From assembly GCA_900323505.1 (NCBI GenBank), contig OOIN01000007.1, forward strand, positions 1,426,001 to 1,490,000: a stretch of DNA of 64,000 nucleotides, read 5' to 3'. This DNA is from Ustilago trichophora (Eukaryota; Basidiomycota; Ustilaginomycetes; Ustilaginales; Ustilaginaceae). The position numbers and the translations under genes are program-made. Each line of letters begins with the position of its first letter. Positions within the stretch are counted from its first letter, which is position 1. A model generated the notes under the pieces. That model saw only the letters and a list, made by a program, of their open reading frames with translations. It did not search any database and was not told where the DNA came from. Of the stretch, positions 9,955 to 20,422 are shown one piece after another.

Positions 9955-11830
9955 GGTAGCGATGACCTCTGGGGTGGAAGTGGGTAGATGTAGGAAGGCG
10001 ATGCGCTACGGGTGCGCACGCAGGGGAAAAGAGGCTGTATAGCCTAGGAAGTGGTTGAAACCGTCACTGCTTTGCTGAGGCACAAGATAGGAGCGATGAT
10101 GTAGATGAAAACGACGATGATGTAGCGGCGAATGTTCCAGTGTCCAAGGGTTGCCAACGGTGCAATGATTCCTGGTGAGGAAGTGTTGTCGTTGTTGTGT
10201 CGCACAGGCGGAAGGTGTGAGTTGGATGTGCCTGGCCAAGGATTGATGCTAGAGTGAAAGGTACAGCGGCGACTGATACGCTCGCAAGCTTGGACGGCGA
10301 GAAGTGTTTGCGGGGAGCTGTGCGGTGACCAGGAGGTGATGCTGGAGAGGGTGAGGGTGTCAAGCAAGCAAAGCAACGAAGCAAGGACAGAGATCAACAC
10401 ACGAGCGAGCGAGGAGCAAGGGAGCAGGTCAAGTAGGACGAACGACCTGGCTGCTTGGTCAGGGTTTTGGTTGGATTTGGTTTGGTTTGGCCAGCACAGC
10501 ACAGCACAGCACAGCACAGCACAGCACAAGAGCACACAGCACACAGAACACCAAAAGAGAGTGAAATGTGGATTCAAAGGGGTTCCGTGCTCATTTGGCG
10601 AGTTTCACCCTGAGAATCGGCTCATTTCAAAATCCACCAAACCCTTGCTTTTTGCCCTCAAACCAACACCCAAACATTACAAATTTGAAAAGTAAACTAC
10701 AGAACAGTACAGCACAGCAGATAACTTACCCTAGGAATCTTGCTTGGCTTCCGCTGTCCCCTGTCACTTTTTTCTATCTTTTCAAACTCAATTTTACGCC
10801 CCGTTCAACGTCGACGCTGCTTCTTACGCTGTCACACTCTCTTACCAAGCTTACCTAGCACATTCTTCCTGTCCATCGCAGCATCGCACAACACCAGGTC
10901 GGCATTCAAAAGACTAATCCATCTGCCTTACCATCCACATCAACATTCAGACAACATTCCGCAACCTCGGTTCACACTGTATTCGAGTGTAGATCCGGAG
11001 TCTGAGAGATCAATGCTTTCCACTAGTTCCTCAAGCGATCATGTGTGCGTGTGCTGTGACTATATAGAGGGCTGCCATGTAGTCGCGCACTCTAAGTAAC
11101 AACGTCGCAGATCCGACGAACCCCTCTTTGAACTCGTCTTGAAGGAAGAGGCCGGGATGGCGGCGGAGACGGCTGCAGTTGCAGTTGCAGTTGGTTGTGC
11201 ATGGCTGCTGCTTTATTCGCAGTAAGATTGAAACTTTTCGTGCTGTGTGTTGCTGTCAACGCACATGCGTTTTTTTGGTTTTTTTTTCTTCTTCAAATTG
11301 GTGGGCAAATGCGCGCATCAGCATCAGTGGAATGGCCCCTCTTTTGATTTTCTCTCCTTTTCGCCGACTGATCTCCTCAAATCAAGCCTTGCGTTTTGCT
11401 CGCCTTTCACAATCTCGCACACTCCCTTCCACTCGCCCGCTCTCATATGTCTGTGTCGTACATAATATGAGTACATTGACTATGATGAATAGATAGGGAG
11501 CGAAAGTGGTTGTACCATGCCAAGAGACTCGACACGGTCAGCCGAAAGACGCGGTGCTCCGTGTCCGCTGTGGTGTGGTATCTGTGTGCGATCTGATCAG
11601 AAATGTCTCAGTTCACATCGCTGTTGGTCTCTCGTTCGACGCGCGACAAAATCTCTCTACCGATTGTTAGTATGCTAGGCTAACATCTTGCGTGCAAAGA
11701 AATCCTCGGGAGTCGGTCAAAAGAGGTGGAGGAGAACGACCCTTTCTTTTTACTGAGGTTGCTTCCTCTTCTGCCAAGCACTCTATCAAATTGCCCTATC
11801 TTGTCCACCAACACAGCATCAAGATCGACA
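9955..11830. other. Divergent intergenic region between the chitin synthase and AIM19-like genes
   Basis: Nearly 1.9 kb separate the two divergent start codons, and no coding region in them is convincing. The first 600 bp should carry the chitin synthase promoter and leader and include the (AGCAC)7 repeat. The central part is pyrimidine-rich. The stretch just before 11831 is the leader of the AIM19-like gene. Confidence 0.6.
10493..10527. repeat. Pentanucleotide repeat (AGCAC)7
   Basis: Seven perfect AGCAC units, continuing into degenerate GCACAC copies. It lies about 0.54 kb upstream of the chitin synthase start. Confidence 0.93.
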
Positions 11831-12682
11831 ATGCATACACTCAAAGCAAACTCACAGCAGGATAGCTGGCTGCAAAGCAGCGTCCGCGCCCTAGGCTCTT
11901 ATGCCCAAACCAGCACCCCAGCCTACACCCTCACCGCCCTGTTCGCCCTCTCCACGCCCTTTGGCTTCGCCTCTCCTGCTCAAGCCGCCGCCGAGGCCGC
12001 TGCCAAACTTCAGCGTCAACAGCAACTCGCACAAGCCTCCGCCGCTGTCTCTTCCAAAGGATCTTCCAGTCTTGTCGCTCGTCTCGTCGCCAATGTTCAA
12101 ACACAACGGGTGGCATCTGCTCAAACGCAAGCACCGTTGCGTACCCTGCCGCCCTTCTGGCAATTGGCTTTCTTTGCAGCTGCTTTCGGAACCGGAGGGT
12201 ATATGATCGACCAAGGAGATGCACTGAACGGAAGTGGTGTCGTAACCGCTTGGTCGCTCACGTATTTGCTCTTCAAGACAGTGCCATCGGTCAAGCAGCT
12301 GCCTCGGAATCCGCTCGCACTGTCGCTTTCAGCAGCTGTGTTGACTCTAGGGCTCGGTGTACATGGCAGTCACTACTTTGACAGGACCAGCTGGAGAGGT
12401 GCCATCCCGTTGCAGGCTGGGAATGGCCAGGATGCTGATGTAAACGCCAGATCGAGGATCGTATCTTTCGACACTGTCGGCAGCACTAGCAACACAAATG
12501 GACCAGCAAGTATCTTTGCTAAGCCTGCTTCGTCTTCACCGACCCAAGGAGAGACTCCTGCTGTCACGATGCAAGCTGAAAATTTCACTCCTCGCGGCAC
12601 CGTCCGCAACAATGATCAAGCGAGGACAGCGGCCTTCTTACATCGTCAGGCCGGTGCAGGATCTGGTAGCATCATTCCCTGA
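11831..12682 (+). CDS. AIM19: AIM19-like mitochondrial membrane protein
   Basis: The 283-residue product from the ATG at 11831 (MHTLKANSQQDSW) resembles yeast Aim19, a small mitochondrial protein of unknown function found in an inheritance screen. Shared features are TPAYTLTALFALSTPF near the N-terminus, a segment GGYMIDQGDALNGSGVVTAW followed by a hydrophobic span, and LPRNPLALSLSAAVLTLGLG before a last membrane span. Three or four transmembrane helices are visible. The frame is open upstream to 11726, but those 35 residues look like leader DNA, and the ATG at 11831 opens the conserved part. Compared with the yeast protein (about 157 residues, from memory), this one has an Ala/Gln-rich insert at about 55-95 and a hydrophilic tail of about 80 residues. 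The stop codon is 172 bp from that of the opposite-strand gene. Confidence 0.75.
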   Translation: MHTLKANSQQDSWLQSSVRALGSYAQTSTPAYTLTALFALSTPFGFASPAQAAAEAAAKLQRQQQLAQASAAVSSKGSSSLVARLVANVQTQRVASAQTQAPLRTLPPFWQLAFFAAAFGTGGYMIDQGDALNGSGVVTAWSLTYLLFKTVPSVKQLPRNPLALSLSAAVLTLGLGVHGSHYFDRTSWRGAIPLQAGNGQDADVNARSRIVSFDTVGSTSNTNGPASIFAKPASSSPTQGETPAVTMQAENFTPRGTVRNNDQARTAAFLHRQAGAGSGSIIP

Positions 12683-12854
12683 TCAGGCTTCTTTTATCGT
12701 TCTACCAACGGATCAGATGATCATCTTCGAATAGAAGAGGCCTAAAGTCATGCTTTGATTTCAGTCACAGTGACAGATCCCACCGACGAGACCAGATTCA
12801 CAAAAACTCGGCGATCGTTGATAGCACTTCAGCACGCAAGAATCCACGGTTGCG

Positions 12855-13859
12855 TCACATAGTGCGCTTGTGACCCTGCAAATCAGCCAGGTGGTCCTTG
12901 CTCCTTGCCGGCGTATCTCCGTCCTCCCTGGGCTTCTCTCCTCGCACCATGTCGTGCTGCTGCTTGAGCCTCTCCTCGAAGTCCCTGTCCTTGCGCTTCT
13001 GATCACGTACAGCAGCCTGCTTGATCCACCTCCCGAACCTGCCTTCATTCGCTGGCACCGTCACGTTCTCCAAGTCTCTGCTTTCGGGCTTGTCGAGATG
13101 TGGGTAGAAGTACTGTGCGATACCGCCGCTGGAGGATGTGGAATCCGATTCGGCGTAGTAGTTGGCCCCCTTGGTGGAAGGTGATTCACCGGTAGCGATA
13201 CGGGAAGAGGAACCTCGACCGGAGGCTTTGGTTTCGTTGTGGCGTGGGGGACCGCTTTCTTTGGCCACGTCGGCCACTTTTGCGTGCTGAAAGTACCAGA
13301 AAACTCCCACAGTGCCCAGGGCTAAAAGACGCGACGTTGGGAAAGGCCAACATTCATGGGGAATGGATTGTATCGAGAAAAATGGAGCGCGGATCAGCAT
13401 TGATTGGGTACATGTGCAGCGTCGCTCAGAACGTGGGCTCTTCTTACTACTATGATCGTCGAGAATTCGAGCGGAAGGTCATATCGGAGCATGATAGCAT
13501 TCGAAAGACGATCCATCCAGAGCAAGTGGTTATTCTCAGCGCAAGTTCTTGATCGAACTCTATTTCACCGCCACGGAGAAACTTACATAGCAGCTAGAGG
13601 CGCCAGCTGGGGATCGCGTTTGATAAAACGCTTCGATGTGTTGGCCATCCGCTTGTACAGTGGCATCTGGTCGTGTCCCGGTGGCTAGACATCAGCCCAA
13701 GCAATCCAACACAGTATGAAACGCATCGCGTCTCGTTAGAACCAGGAGTCTTCTCCTCCTCCCTTCGTGATGCACAACAGAGTGATGAAGATGGCGATGA
13801 CCTACCTTGGGTGGTACACTAGACTGCCCTTTTGTAGGATGATCTCCTTTCGACGACAT
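12855..13859 (-). CDS. Small single-pass membrane protein, spliced (possibly mitochondrial, MLRQ/NDUFA4-like)
   Basis: The proposed exons are 13806-13859 (MSSKGDHPTKG...), 13587-13684 (PPGHDQMPLYKRM..., then KRDPQLAPLAA) and 12855-13321 (LGTVGVFWYFQHAK to the TGA). Exon 1 ends at a GTAGGT donor and exon 2 at GTAAGT; acceptors are CTAG and TTTTAG. The 1-2 join is in frame. The 2-3 join as written is one base out of phase, so a micro-exon in 13322-13586, another acceptor or a sequence error is needed. The product would have a basic N-terminus, one membrane span around LAPLAA...LGTVGVFWYFQ, and a hydrophilic tail of about 140 residues rich in charged residues. A short basic segment before one span recalls the complex I/IV MLRQ family, but this is a weak guess. 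Convergent with the AIM19-like gene. Confidence 0.5.
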
Positions 13860-14277
13860 TGTTTTTGACTTGGCAATGCCTTTGATGGCGAATCGGATGG
13901 AAGTACTGCAAGAACGAGATGCCTGTCGGAAATTTGATCTTTATACTCGCTCGAGTCTGGCTGAGACGACGAGATTGTGCAGTCTGGCAGTGCTGGTAAG
14001 GTGATTCACACGTATTCACGGCAGAGGATCAAGACTCAGCCAGCTAAACTGAGGATGGAGGCAACAGCACACGACGCTGACTCAAAAGGACGCACAAGCC
14101 ACGTGAAAATGAATCATCACGCTCTGCCCTCGTTCCAACATCTTTCTCATGGCACTCAGCTCTGTTGTTGAGACTATCTGCTGCGCCATCATGCCGGCTA
14201 TCTGTCGAATAGGGCACGGAAGGATCGAAAAGGGCGGGAGAGAGCAGTGACAAGGGCACAATGTGCAGAAAGAGAGG

Positions 14278-14302
<25 letters not shown>
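14278..14302. repeat. GA dinucleotide microsatellite
   Basis: A pure GA run followed by GGGAGGGAG, with AGAGAGGG on its left side. It is in gene-free DNA. Confidence 0.88.
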
Positions 14303-14308
<6 letters not shown>

Positions 14309-15948
14309 AGCGACGTTGAGCGACACGTCTTCTTTTCGCACCTTCTCGCCATCACACATCGAATCGATCGGCACCTTCAAATTTAAGCCCCGATCCCGAT
14401 TCCAACCTATGGCCGCTTGCATCCTCCTCAACCATGACCCTTGCACCAACTCGCAGAGTCGTGAGTAGCGAGACACGATGTCCAAGTCACGCACGTCGTT
14501 GTTGTCAAAGACGATCGCTAAAAGCCGCCAGTATCATAGCACCGTTGCCGATTGGACAGCGATAGGACAGCGATAACGTTGCATTACCCCAGACCCCACA
14601 TGCCACCACCTCGTTTGTAGTGTCGAAAATGTGATCAAATTCTACGCTTTCCTTTGTTTTTTGAGAGGAAAGATGCTGCAGAATATCTTGATGCCGGCGC
14701 TGACAGCACATGCCGCTTCGGATCGGTCAACAATGCCAACCGCCGGGCAAGAAGACAAGACTCTTATTGGACGGAACGACAGTTGTGGGGCTGTTGGGCG
14801 GGTATCAGGCCGGCAAACTTGGAGATAGACAAGTGCGCGCACAAAAGAGGGGGTTTCGGTAGGTCAGATGGGTGGGTTGGATCTCATCACGGGCATGTTG
14901 CCGCCGGCAAAAGCATCTGGTGGGGTATGTTGATTCGGTCGACCGCAAAAACCGATGCATGAACCTTCAAGAGAAAGTCACTGATGAGCACGAGCACGGG
15001 GAATCGCTCGACGGGATGCAAACACTTGCCGCTATCTGATGAGGTAGGTAGATAGCCCGCCCAGATGCACACTTCTGTGTCTTTGTGACATTCCCCACAT
15101 GTCTTCTGTACACCTGTCGTGTCCCACATTGAAGTACAGCATTGAATATATTATAGTGCTCGTGACCTTATGATCCGTCTTTGCCGCTGTACAGTAGTGC
15201 ACGATTTTAATCGCGCAACGTGTGTCTGTTGTGCACCTTTGTGAGGCTTGGCGAGGGTCTTTACACGTCTGCACAGCGCCCGAGAGGACAGCAGACGTCG
15301 CAGAGCAATGTACAGTAAACAAAATCAGGAAACAGCTGTCGAAAGTAGGGAGCAATCCTTCTCGCACCCATCTCGTGTTCCTGAAGTCGGTATCAACAGC
15401 ACAACCGAGAAGCCCCACACCAAGCCACCCTAAGCTGACCTCCACGGAGCAATGTCCAACCCATCGCCTCTCCCTCTCTACAGCCATGTCGCGCCACGCC
15501 ACGAGAAGGGCTGAAGTACACATGTACGACAACAGCATGGTCAAGAAGAGATGTGTACAGCATCGCGTGCCAATCCTGTTCCTAGGTCACCGCAGTCAAA
15601 CCCATGGATTCGGCAAGGAAGGCAGGAAAGACAGGGCTTTGACTGCATCGGAACAACGTCCGCCGGTTTGGCGGGTGGAGTTTGAAACCTTTTTTACTTT
15701 TATTTTTTTGCTCTTGACTAATTTTTTGGGTGCCGAAAGTGGCCATTGGATTCGCACACTGATAGCGACAGATTCCCTTTCTCTCTTGCGACAGCAGAAA
15801 GCTCAATTCTTCTACATAGTTCCCTTGTGGGCCTCATCTACAGACTTGTGACATCTGGGATCAGAAAGCTGATGAGTAACAGTTATGATAATCTAGAAAT
15901 GATAGCGAGGATAGACCATGTCTTGCGAAGGGAAGACAAAAGAGAGGG

Positions 15949-16004
<56 letters not shown>
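15949..16004. repeat. Poly(A) tract of 56 bases
   Basis: An uninterrupted run of A between AGAGAGGG and CCCCGGCG. It is by far the longest homopolymer in the window. I see no retroelement gene or clear target-site duplication at its edges. The length may be affected by sequencing or assembly. Confidence 0.95.
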
Positions 16005-16006
<2 letters not shown>

Positions 16007-17065
16007 CCGGCGAGTTCACCGCGGATCGCTCTGGAGACTGCAAAGTGTCGGCACACACTGGCACAGTGCAGATTTGTTGCCTGCGGTTCAAACGGCGTCG
16101 GGCTCTGTATTTTTTCTTCTTCTTTGTTTGACCTTATCTGTTCTTCAATGTGTCGGGCCGTTCCCTCCGTCCCATCGGTTACACAAAGATTGTGCCAAGG
16201 ATGGGGAGGACAGGCAAGAGGCAAGCTTTGCGCGCAACATTACTATCACATGGTCTTTTCTTCTCCTTCTTCATATCGGTCTTTGTCTCGTCCAAACGAG
16301 CTTGTCAGCCACGCCAATTGGTGCACGCAAAGTGACGAATCGGCGAGCGTTCCTGGCTGAAAGAACCGGATGCGTGACGCGGTGGAAAACAAACAAAGAC
16401 GACGGTTCTGGTTGGCTGGTACAGAGTCGTGAAGTTTAAACGACGTTCTTATCATCCAACCAATCGTGGTGTTCGTCGACAATTCGGGTCTATGGATAGA
16501 GGACGAGGACAGTAGAAACAGTCGTACTTTGGTCGAATCACGATGCTACCTCGTGACTGTGCAAGAGGATTGCACCTCACCCCTCTTTTCTCTCTTGAAG
16601 GATTGAATTGTTGTGTTTTCTTTATTCCACCCTAAGCCCATCGAAAGAAAAAAAAAGTAAGCTCATCCACACAATCTCGCATTCGTCAAATAGCCGAGCT
16701 CCCTTGACTTCTCTTACTTATCGCCCGACCGGCTCACCGTTGGCCGAATCGGCGAAAGGTGCGTGGCTGGTTGAAGATGGTTCTGCCTCTGTATCTGTAT
16801 CGTACCTGACGGCAGCTGATTCAAATTCCGCTACAGTACCTGTATGGTCAATCTCCCATCGCCCGTTCGTGCAGCTTCAGCTTTTGCCGCCTCGCCGCCG
16901 GCATCTTTTCTAGCTCAGCTTCGTGTGCCGCTTTGGCAGTAAAAGTCTGATAGGTACGCCTGTAGTCGATCTCTCTTGAGCTTGTGTCCATCCGGTAGTG
17001 ATTCGCCTCTTCTGTTGCGATACACCTCGATTTTGATTGGACCGCCGCTTGAACCTCGAAGCTAG

Positions 17066-17071
17066 TATATA
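17066..17071 (+). promoter_or_regulatory. Candidate TATA element of the amino acid transporter gene
   Basis: TATATA stands about 100 bp upstream of the ATG at 17170, in an otherwise mixed sequence and followed by a pyrimidine-rich leader. Position and sequence fit a TATA box; there is no direct proof. Confidence 0.35.
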
Positions 17072-17169
17072 GTCGAGGTTTAACTTTGCTTTCCATCTTA
17101 TCGTTACGCCCCCATCCAACCCCCCTTCCTCGTTGTATATTTATTCTTCCCCATTCTGCCGCCGTCAAG

Positions 17170-19032
17170 ATGGGTATCAAGGACGCTGTAGAACACGCCA
17201 AGGCCCACGAGGTCGAGAGGTCTCACCACACCTCTAACCAGGAGGAGACCCACCAGTCTGATCTCCCTGGTCAGGGTGTTCCTGGTCTTGCACCTGTTCC
17301 TGCGCTCTACGAGGCACCTCCTCAAAGCGGTATCTCGCTTGAGGAGTACATGTTCTACGCTCAGATTCAGCGCGAGCAGGAAAAGCTGTATGGAGCTGCT
17401 GGTGTCGCTGTCGAGCCCAATGCTCCCAACGGTGCTGGATACCTCGAGGATGCCAGCGAGAAGCACATTTCCGAGAAGACCAGCCAGCACAGCGGTTCCG
17501 CTGGCGGTGTCAAGCCCCACGTCAACAACACCGACGCTTCCACCTTCGACCAGCTCGACGGACTTTCCGAGGTCGAGAAGGAGAGCCGCAATGCCCACCG
17601 TGCCATCAAGACAGCTTCCTGGGTTGGTGTCTTCTACCTCATCACCACCGATATTCTTGGTCCTTACGGCGCACCCTACGCCATGTCTCAAAACGGATGG
17701 GTGACGGGTAATGTCATGTACATCGTCATGGGCTTCTGCGCATGGTGGTGTGGTATTTTGCTTTGGAAGCTCTTCATGCAGGTCGACTCGGCTCGTTACC
17801 CCGTCAAGACCTACGGTGACCTCGGAGAGCGCATTGTTGGCTACCCCATGCGATGGACCTTCAATGCCCTCCAGACCCTCCAGCTTATCATCAACGTTGG
17901 TTTGATCTGCCTCACCAACGGCCAGGCTCTGAGCCAGGTCATCAGCGGCGCTCCCGGTAATGCCAACCTCTGCTTCTCGGTTTGTGTCGTCATCTTTGCT
18001 CTGATTGGCATGGCATTCGCCCAGGTGCAGACCTTCCGTGGTCTTGGTTTTGCCGCCTCTACCGCCGTTTACCAGAACTTGATCATCGTCATCGTCTCTA
18101 TGGCCGCCATTATCAAGTATGGCCCTTACATTGCCGGTGCCCAGGCCTCTTACGGAACAGACTACCCTTACAACAACCAGCCCGTCATGACTTCGGCTTT
18201 CGTATCTTACGACATTTCTCAGAAGGTTAATGGTTTGATGAACATGGTGTTTGCATACGGTGGTGCTATGATCTTCCCCGAGCTAATGGCCGAGATGCGA
18301 CGTCCCATGGACTTTTGGAAGGGAATGATCTCTGCTCAGGCTTTGATCTGCACCGTCTACCTTGTTTACGCTAACGTGATTTACGCCTACCAAGGCCAGT
18401 ACGTGCTTGGACAGTCGTACAACGGTATCGCAAAGTACGCCTTCCAGACCGTCTGCAACATGCTCGCCATTCTTTCCGGTACCATCGCCGCTGCGCTCTA
18501 CGGTAACGTCGGTCTCAAGGTCATCTACGTCAACACCGTCCAGTCCTTCATGAAGGGTCCCGCGCTCAACAGCCCAAGGGGTCGAGTCATTTGGGCTTCG
18601 ATCTCGGTCGTGTACTGGGCACTTGCCTTTGTCATTGCCTCGTCGATTCCTCAGGTGCAGACCATTTCGGGATTGATCGCCGCCATTGCCATCATGAACT
18701 TCTCCTACTCGTTCCCCTTCATGCTCGCCCTCATCTTCTACATCAAGCGCGATGCGATGGAGGGCGATGTGCCATTCGCCCCCGGTTACTCTGGTCAGAA
18801 GCAGGATACCTGGGGTGAGTGGTCCCGATGGAAGCGTGGCCTCTTTGGCGGTCACTACGAGATCCTCGGTGTCGTCATCCCCGGCATCGTCGTCAAGATT
18901 GTCCTTTTGATCGTCACTCTCGGCTCATACGTACTGTCGGGGCTTGGTATGTATGGCAGTGGTGAGAGTATCAAGGAAACTTTCGCTTCGAGTGCTGCTG
19001 CTACCTCGTTTGGTTGCGCTGCGCCAGTTTAG
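17170..19032 (+). CDS. Neutral amino acid transporter (AAAP family, Mtr-like)
   Basis: The 620-residue product starts at 17170, where the context GTCAAGATGG is strong; the frame is open upstream to 17086 but that part looks like leader. About 145 hydrophilic residues (Glu/Ser/His-rich, probably cytosolic) come before eleven or so membrane spans. The first spans contain TTDILGPYGAPYAM, the TM1 motif of the AAAP/AVT group, and PVKTYGDLGERIVG, a typical loop; MVFAYGGAMIFPELMAEMRRP is a second conserved block near residue 360. This matches fungal plasma-membrane neutral amino acid permeases such as Neurospora Mtr, which are proton symporters for neutral and aromatic amino acids. Codon choice is strongly C/T-ending, as in well-expressed genes here. 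Substrate range is inferred from the family only. Confidence 0.9.
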   Translation: MGIKDAVEHAKAHEVERSHHTSNQEETHQSDLPGQGVPGLAPVPALYEAPPQSGISLEEYMFYAQIQREQEKLYGAAGVAVEPNAPNGAGYLEDASEKHISEKTSQHSGSAGGVKPHVNNTDASTFDQLDGLSEVEKESRNAHRAIKTASWVGVFYLITTDILGPYGAPYAMSQNGWVTGNVMYIVMGFCAWWCGILLWKLFMQVDSARYPVKTYGDLGERIVGYPMRWTFNALQTLQLIINVGLICLTNGQALSQVISGAPGNANLCFSVCVVIFALIGMAFAQVQTFRGLGFAASTAVYQNLIIVIVSMAAIIKYGPYIAGAQASYGTDYPYNNQPVMTSAFVSYDISQKVNGLMNMVFAYGGAMIFPELMAEMRRPMDFWKGMISAQALICTVYLVYANVIYAYQGQYVLGQSYNGIAKYAFQTVCNMLAILSGTIAAALYGNVGLKVIYVNTVQSFMKGPALNSPRGRVIWASISVVYWALAFVIASSIPQVQTISGLIAAIAIMNFSYSFPFMLALIFYIKRDAMEGDVPFAPGYSGQKQDTWGEWSRWKRGLFGGHYEILGVVIPGIVVKIVLLIVTLGSYVLSGLGMYGSGESIKETFASSAAATSFGCAAPV

Positions 19033-20422
19033 TTTTATTTCCATGTATATTTACGACTCGACCGCTGCGCATTCATATGGTGTCATCATACAATTTAGCT
19101 GCAGAGAGGGCGATGGCAAGGAAGTTGTGGGGGTTTTGTGTTAGAAGGTCTCTTGTTACCAAAAAAAGGTCCAGCTCTTGTGCTCCGCCGCCATTGCGCC
19201 TTCGATCGATGTGCTTTTGATGATTTGCATCGAAGTGGGCGGCGCTTGTGTAGGTCTCGGCGACATCGCTGCCATTTTGGCAGACGTGTCCTCGGCGACA
19301 CTGGCTTCGATGTTTGTATGGCCAGGGATCCATCAGAACACAACTTCAATGCGCCGAGTTCGCCAGAGAGTCTTCACACAGTCGCGGATCTTAGTAGTGA
19401 GGTACTGCAATGAGCGGCGATATCTCTGTCACGGGCTCTGGAGTCTCCAGAGCGCATGCTGCGAGTTACTGAAGACATCAATTCTCTTCCACTATCGGGC
19501 GTCTTGAAGCGTACTTGGGACGCACGAGCGCAACCCCATATGAATGGCTTGGAGCTCAGCATCGTCAATGTCTTGGTGATTTGCGTCCAGGGCCGGATGT
19601 CACAGCTCGAAGAGAGCTTCGTTTCGTCAACCTGTCCATCGGCGATTTATCACTCAACTTGACAAACGGCCATCGCACGATTTTGCGCGTCGCTCTCTTG
19701 GCCATTGCGGGGGGAGACGATAGAATTCAACCAAAAAGTTTGCCCTCGGCATCAGACCAGAACGCGCGCTGCACAGCTTTTGCTAGTTTTTTTTGGCATT
19801 TCGTTTTTTGGCATTTCATCAGCCACTATGAAGGAGAGAAACTCCACTTTAGCCGTTGGAATTTATACACCGGTCTTGTGCTTTGTACTGACTGTATGTG
19901 TGCATTGACGCCCTTTGTTTGACATAGCACAGCCTAAGCTTCTCTCTCTCTCCTCTGTAGCTGTTGGACACCGACTAAAAAAAGGTCTCTCTCCTGCACA
20001 TGGACGCACTGCCTGTCAATCGACACCACATGAAACCAATGCATCGACGCTGCACAGCCAGCCAGTCTTGTGCCGCCCTAACTTATTTGAAAACACAAAA
20101 ATCCGACGACTCTTCTCTCGCCTCTCGTCATTGATCCATCGCTGCCTCACCATCGCCCCAGAGTGCTGTTGCAAGGGTCCATGCTTTTGAGCTACAGTAC
20201 AATACCGCATTCTATTCTCCGACCATTTTCTCCTCCTCCCTCGCAGAAAAGGGCAAAACGAGGCGAGAAGAGTTCAAATTTTGCAGCAACAACGTAGCGT
20301 CGGATCGTGACGTTGACTAGCCTCAAGTAGTATCCACTCGCAGTCTTGCCAAGACGATTCCGTCTCTGTCCGCCTCTGCTTTCCGCCCTTCCTTGGACTC
20401 GACTCGACTCGATCTACCCATC
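19033..20422. other. Intergenic region, 1.4 kb
   Basis: It lies between two genes on the same strand and has no supportable gene. It should hold the transporter 3' end and the promoter of the LEA2-like gene. One TACAGTA word is at 20193. Confidence 0.55.

Larger units (their letters stand above)
13860..17169. other. Divergent intergenic region, 3.3 kb
   Basis: No reading frame here shows a recognisable domain, signal peptide or plausible splice structure. The region holds a GA microsatellite (14278-14302), a 56-base A tract (15949-16004) and two TACAGTA words (15190, 15311), with a third at 16832. The last few hundred bases are the promoter and pyrimidine-rich leader of the amino acid transporter. 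Confidence 0.6.

Noticed and set aside
15746..16360. Open frame containing a poly-lysine stretch
   Set aside because: The lysines come from the 56-base A tract; flanking sequence is not protein-like.
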